Origin: Liriodendron chinense
Lineage: Eukaryota; Streptophyta; Magnoliopsida; Magnoliales; Magnoliaceae
Length of the DNA: 64,000 bases
Reading direction: 5' to 3'
NCBI GenBank assembly: GCA_003013855.2
Contig: ML058449.1
Span: 2,356,001 to 2,420,000, forward strand
Shown: one piece after another, positions 56,501 through 64,000 of the stretch
Layout of the letters: each line of letters opens with the position of its first letter
How positions within the stretch are numbered: the first letter of the stretch is position 1
Position numbers and translations under genes: made by a program
Notes under the pieces: model-generated
The model's input: the letters and a program-made list of their open reading frames with translations, nothing else
Databases searched by the model: none
What the model was told of the DNA's origin: nothing

Positions 56501-59389
56501 ACAAATATCACAAGGATGGAATCCAATAGTCCAATTTACAAAACTTTCAGATAATATTAAAGTCTTACAAATGATAATAAAAGGTTACCAGTTCAATATA
56601 TAACACCATGCGTGTCCACAACCATTCAATTCCACAATTTCATTAATTTGAGCATGTTACCACGTGTTATATATACTAAAGCATAATAGAATCCATATTT
56701 GGTTATTCATACAAAATCATAGTTATATCTATGTGATTTGAAGTGCTCATATGAGTGTACATATGTGAATAATTCTAAACAGAAGAGCAAACGTGTGAAT
56801 AAAGAGTCTACACATGCCATTAGTGCTTGCAGGCAAAGAATTTAAGAAACACCACATGCTTTCACAATTCAGGTTATCCAAATGGTTCATATTTAGAACT
56901 AACACAATGTCGGGGGGAAGATCGAGGGGAAATTCTCACCTTAAGGTTGGGTTTCCCCTTAACTTGGATGCACAACTAGAAGTAGGAGTGTTGGAAATCA
57001 TATCCTACATTTAATCAAGCCAGCTAGCATTTAATAAAATTTCTACCTTATTTAAATTCTATTAAAGGGTCTTGGAAGGTTGTCTACCTTAATTAACCCT
57101 ACGTCCAACTCCCTTTAGTCCATCTTAAAATCTAAGTGCGATGCTCGAATCTTGAATCCCTGCGACTCAAGTGGGTGTTAAAACCAGCTTACACTAATTC
57201 AAATTGAATTCATACTCGAATAATTTGAAATATTCCTTACCTTGCTGGCTGAGTCGACTTGATTTGACAACACGTCCCATACTCGGCTTCCACATGCGGC
57301 TAGGTAGCACTTAATGTCATAAACTCATAGACCTGACATGCATGAAACACCTAACTGGCGAGAACTTGCGAAACAACATGCATGTGTTGGTTAACGGACA
57401 TGTAACATGCATGCATCGATTAGAAACTTCTGGGACGACTCATATGGCCCAAACTTGGTGGATGACAGCCGAGACAACTCAACCAAAACACATGCGGTGG
57501 GTAAGCTTGAGCTAGCAATCCCCAACTGTTAGTTCTTTCATCTCCTTGGCCCTCAACAGAATTCGAATTCAGTCAGACTCTCCGAGACTCGACCCATGAT
57601 GCTTTAGAGCGGCAAGATCCTCTCCTCCACACCAAATTCTCCCTCTCTTTCCTACTCTCCAAAGTTTGGAATTTAAGGCATGAGAGAATGAAAGAGGCTT
57701 TTATAGCCTTCACATTTCGAGTTTTTTGTGGTTTGTGGGTGTAAACCCATAGGTGTCTGTTGGTTGGATCGATAGGAACTGATAGTTCTGTGGTTGAACC
57801 AACTGTTTCAGTTATTCTTAGTCGGTCAAACCGATAGAACACAAACTTACCTTATAATGGGTCATTTTTATTGCTTTAGGGTCCTACGGTTGGTTAGTGT
57901 GATTTCACCGGCTAATCTTGAACTAAATAACCGATTTGGTGCGTTCAATCGAGAGTCCTTGTCCAACCAGACACTAGGGACTCGATAGACAGTGGATCTG
58001 AGGGTCCAGGCCCCCACGATTGGTTCAAACGATGTGATATGCTTATGTATGAAGTCTAATTGAGGTTTGCGTATTTTAAAATAACGTTTCATTTGAAATC
58101 CCTTAGTTTTTTAGTTTAAGCATATGTGTGCATATGCAGTTGCACAATATATCAAAATTTTTTATGGCGACAGCTCGAGGACATCCAATTCCTGAGTATT
58201 GGAGGGCCAGGGTGTCGTGGAGGGAGGGGGGCTGGAATAGTTCATAGGGGAAAGATAAATTTTTGATCGAAAACATGACGCGCGTGCTGAGTTTGGTGAG
58301 GTTATCCTTCATCTTTGGTCATCTTTAAATGAGGAATCCGAATGCCATATTCTGGAAGAAACATAAGCATTCAAGGGAGGAGGAAACCAAACAATGCATA
58401 TAGGGAAGGTAAAGCGAACAAAGTGAAGAGAGACAATCCTCGTGATAACGCTTTATAGAAAGCTCAACCATCGAAAGCGTCGCCAACATTTAATGCAGGG
58501 AATCATGATAGATAATCTTTAACATAAAAAAATAATATACGATGTCGACAAAGCAATCGGGTACTGCCACTTGGCAGGCGACAACATGAGTTTCCTTCCC
58601 CATGTCTTAATATCTCTTCACATTCTCCAGATACGAAGAGATGTGTAGAGCAATGTTTATACCTGATCTAATAGTGCTAGATATGACGGCTAGTAAAGAT
58701 AACACATGGTGGCACCGATGTATGAAGATTAAGATGAAATCTTCATAACTAATATCATCGACAGGAGGAGATCATGAAATATAAAGAATGTTGTTGCCAC
58801 ATAATACATATCATCATACCTCAAGAAAAGTTGTAATGTGACATGCAATAATAAAAGAAAGGTCATAAACTTCGTAGTGTCCTGGAAACAAAGTCGCAGA
58901 CATTATTTTAATTGGCGATGATGCTTCTCACAACACATGATAAAAGATGGTTGGCTATGCACATGTATAGTTATAAGGAAGAGCTCTGATATGCACAATT
59001 AGCTAAGGCAGTGATTAATAGAGACAAATGACATGACATGATTGGCCAAGCATATCCATAAGTAAGTTGATTACCGCAAATCAAAAAATGATTATTTCAA
59101 GTTAGAAAGACAATCAACTATGTTTTCTTAATGACTGACCGATTGAAAGAAAATCTTACAAACTCATCTTAAGTTAAAAAGTGTAATCGACCATGTCCGC
59201 TAACTGGCCAATAATAAAGAGAAGAACTTGGAGGCTAATTCCAATACTTTTCCTAAGCAAACCGCCTTACATATCTTAAATTCAATAGAGAATGAAGAGC
59301 CCGGGGCCTCACGCAAAACTAGCCCGATTTGAGTAGATTAGAATAAGTTATATTAACATTTTATGTCTACAACCACATCAACAGATCTA

Positions 59390-60120
59390 GGAAGATCACT
59401 AGGTTTCAAATGGATGGCTAGTGGGTCAATCTTGCATGTGCTTAGTGATTTCACTCAACTATCTCACCACGAAGTTTGACCAAGTTATGAACAGGTCACC
59501 GTTTAATTACGGTTGCCTTGCCACAGAGCTTAGTCGAGTGACGAACTAGTAGTCATCCCACGACACTTTGCCCACAGAGTTAGGATCCAATTAGCGAATG
59601 GATAGTGGTTCCCACAACCATCTTGCCATGAAGTAAGGACCCGAAGCGACAAACATGTTGTTACCCCACTGACCTTCCCACCACGAAATATTATTGTTGA
59701 GTGTCGAATGGTTAATTGTCTAACTACGACCGACTTGCCCACAAAACTCAGTCGTGCGGAGTGATGAATTGACTGTGGCTTACCAGCGACCGTCTCATCA
59801 TGAAACTTCGGTGTTCAAGGAATGGACTGGCAATGATCTGCTCGCCATTGGCTGTCACGCCACGGGATCTGGTCTTACGCAATGAACAAACAACTGTAAC
59901 AATTATTGTCTAACCATGAAGCCTGCCAAGGGACGAACAGATGTCCACCCTCCCGCGGACCATGAGTGTCTTACATAATGAAGTTCCGCCCACAATGAAC
60001 AGATTGTCATTCCCAACGACTGTCCAACTACAAATCCAATCAAGCATGCGATCCGACTCTCATCCCCGAGAACCTTCTTGCCAAGAACATACAGTTATTC
60101 CCAATAACTGTCTCACTACA
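59390..60120 (+). repeat. degenerate 50-60-bp tandem repeat in 3' LTR of O
   Basis: Same zone as 52560-53300 in the partner LTR, unit for unit. Confidence 0.7.
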
Positions 60121-60346
60121 AATATAATTATTCTTTTTTTCCTTTTATTTTTAATCGTGTAGTTACTTAATTGATTAGCTTCCACCTAATTATTCTTTTT
60201 AATTATATTATTCTATTACTAAACGATATAAAAGTGAATCACGATTTTAATAATAAGTCCAGTATAAAAGTGAATCATGATTTTAATAATAAATCTTGTC
60301 TTTATTTTAGAACTAACCCTATAAAAAAAGTACTGTCTTTGTCTTA

Positions 60347-60871
60347 GGGCATGTTTGATTGGAGGTAAATGAAAGTAAATTATGATAAAAGCATAATGAT
60401 GATTTTTACCACCTATTTGGTAGAGAAATGGAATTCCACCTTGAAAACGATGCAAATTAAAATTTTTTTTAAAGAAAAACTCTGTGAGCCCTGCCATGAT
60501 GTATGTGTTATATCCACATTGCTCATTCATCCTTTTCATTTTAGGACATGCAACAAATCCAAAGATTGAGTGGACCACACCATAAATAACAATAAGGTTC
60601 AATGGTAGACGTAATTATTGTTATTGTGGGCCATTTGAGCTTTGGTATGCCTCATTTTTGAACTAATTATGACCTAAAATGATTTGAAAAAATGAATGGA
60701 CAATGTGGATATAACACATATCATGGTGGAGCCCACATGATTTTGGTACATAGCATGGTACCCAGTGTAAGACTTCTTGGGATAACGTGCATTTCTAAGG
60801 AAATATAGAAGTAAGTAATCATTACTTATTTACCATCTATTACTTTTATTTCTTGGCTATCAAACATGCCC
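60347..60871. mobile_element. MITE with 13-bp terminal inverted repeats
   Basis: GGGCATGTTTGAT at 60347-60359 is the exact reverse complement of 60859-60871. TTA lies to the left; the right flank AAA may be a mutated copy. The other LTR of O lacks this 525 bp, which fixes the insertion. The ends and TTA flank resemble Tourist/PIF-Harbinger MITEs. The inside is a foldback of the GGGCCCACC family (arms about 60485-60605 and 60620-60745). Confidence 0.8.
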
Positions 60872-61407
60872 AAAGGATAAAAGAACTCAAATCCTACACT
60901 TGGACAAACCATCTACTTGGTAAGTCATATGTTTCTGTGTAATTAGTGGTTAAGTAGTCAGGTCAATTTTCACACATCTAGTTCCAAGTAGACTATTTCG
61001 ATGCCTAGGGTCAAAAGATGTCGAGTTCAAGTTAAGCCACTATTGACCCGGCACACCCGGCATATACACACATGCATAAACAAAACGTATGATTAACCCC
61101 GAATTAAAACCAATAATAAGTAATTTAAACTTTAATGCATCCAAATCAAAATACCAATTTAGATGCATCAAGAATGAAAAAATTACAACTATTTCATTCT
61201 TCAACCATTGTATAAGTGGACAAGCTTCCAATGCCATATTTCAGCAAACAAGATTCCACCGATCAGACGTTAAGGTGGTGCAGTTAATTGATTTTTGGAT
61301 GGTAACCTAGAGAAAGTAGGGTCAACAATTTATAATTTATTTTACTTTGGGTTAATATTTGTGGCGTGTACCATTTAGAAGTGCATGTGTATCAAGCATC
61401 CTATGCA

Positions 61408-61486
61408 GCCAGAGCTTCAAATTAACTTTTCCTTTTGACACTGATGGGTAATCTATTGTTGCAACCATTATGGCTAATGTAAAGTA
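61408..61486. other. short intergenic stretch
   Basis: Nothing recognised. Confidence 0.5.
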
Positions 61487-62494
61487 TGTTGAAATATTTT
61501 TGGTTAAAAAACTATTTTAAAAATAAAAGAAAAAAACCTCTTTTGTTTTTGTTTTATATCGGATGGGAGAAGGGAGTTTTACTTCTTTATAAGTAGGGTG
61601 TTGTGCACCTTACTTATTTATGGTGGGAGAGAGGAGAATGGTGGCTTGCGTGTTTCAGTGCTTCGCACTGGAACACTGCGCACGTGCACGGTCTCTGACT
61701 TGGGCATAGGCACGGGCTCGGTGCGAGGGTGCGAGTCGTGGTGTGACAGAGGCTAAGTAGTAGGTCAGGTGGCCAGGTTCGGAACAAAGGAGGTGCTGTG
61801 GGTAGGAGGTCTGACAGAGAGACCTCTTTGCTTTTTATAGAAAGTTGCATGGCTATTTAGAGGGACTTGTGTAACTGCTCATGCAGTAATAGTCCAGACC
61901 ATATAGTAAAAGCTGCATGTGACTAACCCAACAGTCAGAAAACGGCTAGCCATTGAGTCTAAACAGCCAGCATGCAGGTGTAACTCCCACATGCACAATA
62001 GTCAGAAACTGCCAGAAAACGGCTAGTACCATTATGGCTCTGGACCAAAATTGCCAGCCACCCTTGCCTATATAAATCGGATAGGTCTGGTTCATTTCAT
62101 TACAACAATCACAACCATCTCGAGTCTTCTACTGAACCAGCACCTTCCAAGAAAAATAACCTTACGGTTTGGTTCATACAAACCTAGCCACTAAAACCAG
62201 AGAAGTGGTCTACTCACTGCTAGAAGAAGACCGCCACTCTTTTTCTCTCTTTCTTTTTCATTTTTGCTAGATTGTGTTACTGAGTTCTATAGTGGTCTCT
62301 TCGCTTTTACTGAACGTAGAATCACATAAGGCTCGTCGTATTTAGAAGTAATTCGCCTGTAAGCTAACAACATACTTAAAATAATTTGAATAGGGACGAA
62401 TTACGCTTTAAGAACAACGTATTTTCACGTGCTTAAGCCTATGCATAATTTAGTTTTTTCAATTTAGTTATTTATGATATCAAAATTCTCAACA
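61487..62494 (+). mobile_element. solo LTR Q (copia-type)
   Basis: 1008 bp, TGTTGAAATATT...ATTCTCAACA with TGTTGA/TCAACA ends. Flanks AAGTA (61482-61486) and AAGCA (62495-62499) differ at one base, as in an old 5-bp duplication. TATA box at 62068-62077. No internal region. Copia assignment rests on LTR style only. Confidence 0.75.
62068..62077 (+). promoter_or_regulatory. TATA box of solo LTR Q
   Basis: CCTATATAAATCGG context; it is the plus-strand LTR promoter nearest upstream of the BSD gene, 1.4 kb from its ATG. Confidence 0.6.
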
Positions 62495-62849
62495 AAGCAA
62501 TGACCAGATTATCATTAATATTAGCTTTTCATTTCCGGAGCCATCGGATGGACAGTTTAGGATCAACCAAAGAAATTATGTTTCTTAAGATGGAGAAATA
62601 AAAGTGGGACCCACATGATGGATATTACTGAGCAATGATGAATGTACGTAAGTATTAACCTGGGTTTGTTTATTTTCTAACCCATGTTGAATGCACGTAA
62701 GTATTAACTTTACTGCCGTGACTTGTTATTCAAGTGAAAAGACATATCAACGACTGTGAATCTGTGATTACCTCTTGCGCGAGAGCTCTACTGCGAATTC
62801 AGTCAGTGCGGGACGTGGCATAATTCCGTTAGGTCTTTTAAGTGGAAGC
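62495..62849. other. intergenic, no gene seen
   Basis: A repeated word GAATGTACGTAAGTATTAAC / GAATGCACGTAAGTATTAAC (62641 and 62690) is the only structure noted. Confidence 0.5.
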
Positions 62850-63285
62850 CATCTTTATATATGCTTTATATATCCACGCCGTCCATCCGTTTTATCAGAT
62901 AATTTTAGGGGATGATTCCAAAAACGAAGTGATCTAAATCTCAGGTGGACCACACCATGGGAAACAATGATCATTGAACATCTACCATTAAAAGCTTCTA
63001 AATCTTACATACAGTGATGTTTATTTTCCATCCAACCTGTTGATAGTGTCACACAGAACTGGATGAAGGGAAAAAATAAATATAAGCTTGATCCATAACT
63101 CTTGTGGCCCACAAAACGTTTTTAATAGTCAATCACCACTATTTCCTGTAGTGTGGTCCACATGAAATTTGGATATTCTTTATTTTGGTCCAATACCCTA
63201 AAATAATCTGAAAAAACAGATGAACGGATTGGATATACAATGAACACATCAAGGTGGGCCCCACGATCAGGCCCGCACCGAATCC
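62850..63285. mobile_element. foldback (GGGCCCACC) element upstream of BSD gene
   Basis: Left arm with CCGTCCATCCG, AATTTTAGGGGATGA and CTCAGGTGGACCACACCATG (about 62878-62960). Inverted right arm TTTCCTGTAGTGTGGTCCAC, ACCCTAAAATAATCTG, GATGAACGGATTGG, ending AAGGTGGGCCCCACG (63142-63272). Confidence 0.75.
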
Positions 63286-63299
63286 GCTCCCCTGATAGA

Positions 63300-63329
63300 G
63301 TGACGCTACTCTTCACCGAATGACTCTCC

Positions 63330-63363
<34 letters not shown>

Positions 63364-63489
63364 AGTCTCGGCTCCCATCTTGTTCTTCTTCCCTCTCAAA
63401 ACCTCTCAGAAGACGGAAGGAAGGATCTCTTCAAGCCCTAATCCTAACCCTAATCTCCAACAAACCCTCCCCGCGGATCATATCCGTCC
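63300..63489 (+). promoter_or_regulatory. 5' UTR/proximal promoter of BSD gene
   Basis: A (CT)n tract at 63332-63361 followed by pyrimidine-rich text and CCCTAATCCTAACCCTAA (telo-box-like) near 63437-63454, both common in plant 5' UTRs. No clear TATA box; the transcription start is inferred near 63310-63340. Confidence 0.5.
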
Positions 63490-64000
63490 ATGGATTTCTT
63501 CAGATCCGTATTCTCGAACGATCCCGAACCCGCCGATCAAGACCCACTCAAAGGAACCTCAGCTGAAGCACAAGAAGATCCGTCCGATCATAAACCTAAC
63601 CAAGATTCTCCGGCCAGGTCCAATGCCGGCGCCTGGAGCTTCGGCGGCCTGATCAAAACGCTCGCCACGTCATCCGAATCCGTCATCGAGACCTACCGCC
63701 GCGACCTTGAGGAATTCCGCTCTGGAATCAAGAAAGAGACGGCTGTGATCCGTGATGTCATCAAGGACCTCCCCGTCTCTCTGGAGGCTAGCGCATCTGC
63801 AGCGCAGGAGTCTATCGAGTCTGTTGGGCACGTAATTGATGACTTTGGTGCCTCCGTCTGGCGGGGAACTGCTGAGATCGTCTTTCAAGGTAAGGACGCC
63901 TTCCTCCCTTCTGATCAAGAAAGTGATTATTCGTCCGATGCACAGAATGTCGGCGGTTCTGGTCTGAATTCAAAACGGTACAGTCGGTTTGAAGCACAGC
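63490..64000 (+). CDS. BSD domain-containing protein, N-terminal part (runs off window)
   Basis: ATG at 63490-63492 starts a frame open to the window end (170 codons). The protein begins MDFFRSVFSNDPEPADQD, has a Pro/Ser/Asp-rich low-complexity region, then WSFGGLIKTLATSSESVIET and YRRDLEEFRSGIKKETAVIR. An amphipathic helical region rich in Ala/Ser/Glu follows (SLEASASAAQESIESVGHVI). It then reads GASVWRGTAEIVFQGKDAFL and ends LNSKRYSRFEAQ. This is the N-terminal half of plant BSDC1-like proteins as I remember them. The BSD domain itself (named for BTF2-like, synapse-associated and DOS2-like proteins) would lie beyond 64000. Its cellular role is not established from sequence. G+C is higher than in the surrounding TEs and no stops occur, consistent with a live host gene. 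Confidence 0.85.
   Translation, partial: MDFFRSVFSNDPEPADQDPLKGTSAEAQEDPSDHKPNQDSPARSNAGAWSFGGLIKTLATSSESVIETYRRDLEEFRSGIKKETAVIRDVIKDLPVSLEASASAAQESIESVGHVIDDFGASVWRGTAEIVFQGKDAFLPSDQESDYSSDAQNVGGSGLNSKRYSRFEAQ

Larger units (their letters stand above)
55035..57517. mobile_element. insertion P, probable solo LTR
   Basis: About 2.48 kb, TGATTTCTGTCG...GAGCTAGCA, flanked by GTCCC (55030-55034) and ATCCC (57518-57522), a 4-of-5 match, placed between the polypurine tract and 3' LTR of O. No coding region. It contains two tandem arrays (55690-55990 and 56154-56500). Confidence 0.55.
50672..61407 (+). mobile_element. decayed Tat-like Ty3/gypsy element O
   Basis: Two long direct repeats (50672-53982 and 57527-61407) flank a plus-strand integrase remnant (54060-54960) and polypurine tract (55017-55030). 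gag, protease and RT are absent between 53982 and 54060, so most of the internal region was deleted. Insertions P (55035-57517) and a MITE (60347-60871) came later. No target duplication found (TCGAC left, GCCAG right). Confidence 0.7.
57527..61407 (+). repeat. 3' LTR of element O
   Basis: TGTTAGTTCTTTCATC...GCATCCTATGCA; 3.36 kb after subtracting the MITE at 60347-60871. The tandem-repeat zone is at 59390-60120. TATA-like CTTTTATAGCC near 57697. Confidence 0.8.

Noticed and set aside
50672..61407. Segmental duplication instead of LTR pair
   Set aside because: The repeats enclose an integrase remnant and polypurine tract in the right order and have TG...CA ends, so an LTR pair is simpler; the missing target duplication leaves some doubt.
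63670..63997. Minus-strand open frames opposite the BSD gene
   Set aside because: Antisense shadows of a higher-G+C coding exon; no known domain.

Overview
The window is plant nuclear DNA made almost entirely of nested transposable elements. One host gene enters at the right edge: the 5' end of a BSD-domain protein gene, ATG at 63490. Plant origin is shown by tRNA-Asp and tRNA-iMet primer binding sites, Athila-, Tat- and chromovirus-type Ty3/gypsy proteins, a Ty1/copia gag, and the plant-type BSD protein. Several copies of a foldback repeat with GTGGGGCCCACC-type ends suggest, from memory only, a magnoliid or other early-diverging angiosperm; this is a weak inference. No CRISPR array, tRNA, rRNA or bacterial gene was seen.

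Layout. 1-8673: minus-strand Athila-like element A, its 3' LTR cut by the window start. 9561-17475: remnant of a plus-strand Tat-like element carrying an antisense, apparently intron-containing ORF, split by two solo LTRs (D1 at 10313-12257, target duplication GTGCT; J at 13135-15652). 18934-34495: minus-strand chromovirus C (duplication ATTGA), holding the complete plus-strand Athila-like element B (19674-30026, duplication ATGGT, two 1602-bp LTRs). 35365-36785: three foldback elements in a row. 36884-38823: solo LTR D2 (duplication TAATT), same family as D1. 40662-43075: truncated copia element E (LTR, PBS, start of gag). 43233-50575: related LTR F, split by insertion G (43393-45117) and a 3.77-kb solo LTR H (46187-49958, duplication GTTTA). 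50672-61407: decayed Tat-like element O with 3.3-kb LTRs and only a broken integrase, split by insertion P (55035-57517) and a MITE (60347-60871). 61487-62494: solo LTR Q. 62850-63285: foldback element. 63490 to the end: BSD-domain gene.

How the parts work together. No element has an intact gag-pol. A and B are the same family, and their premature stops are nearly all C-to-T type changes, as expected after cytosine methylation. Nesting gives relative ages: B (LTRs about 1.2% different by eye) is younger than C (about 6%).

Most unusual signal. LTRs of A, B, D1, D2, E and F each carry a cluster of short palindromes just upstream of their TATA box. The Athila-like LTRs A and B and the copia-type LTRs D1 and D2 share the same dyad (CCGACCGGTC facing its complement), while E and F have different TTCGAT/ATCGAA dyads at the same position. 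LTR J has an analogous array of CATGCGCTTACCCC-like words around its TATA box. This looks like a modular promoter element that is exchanged, or arises repeatedly, across retrotransposon superfamilies.
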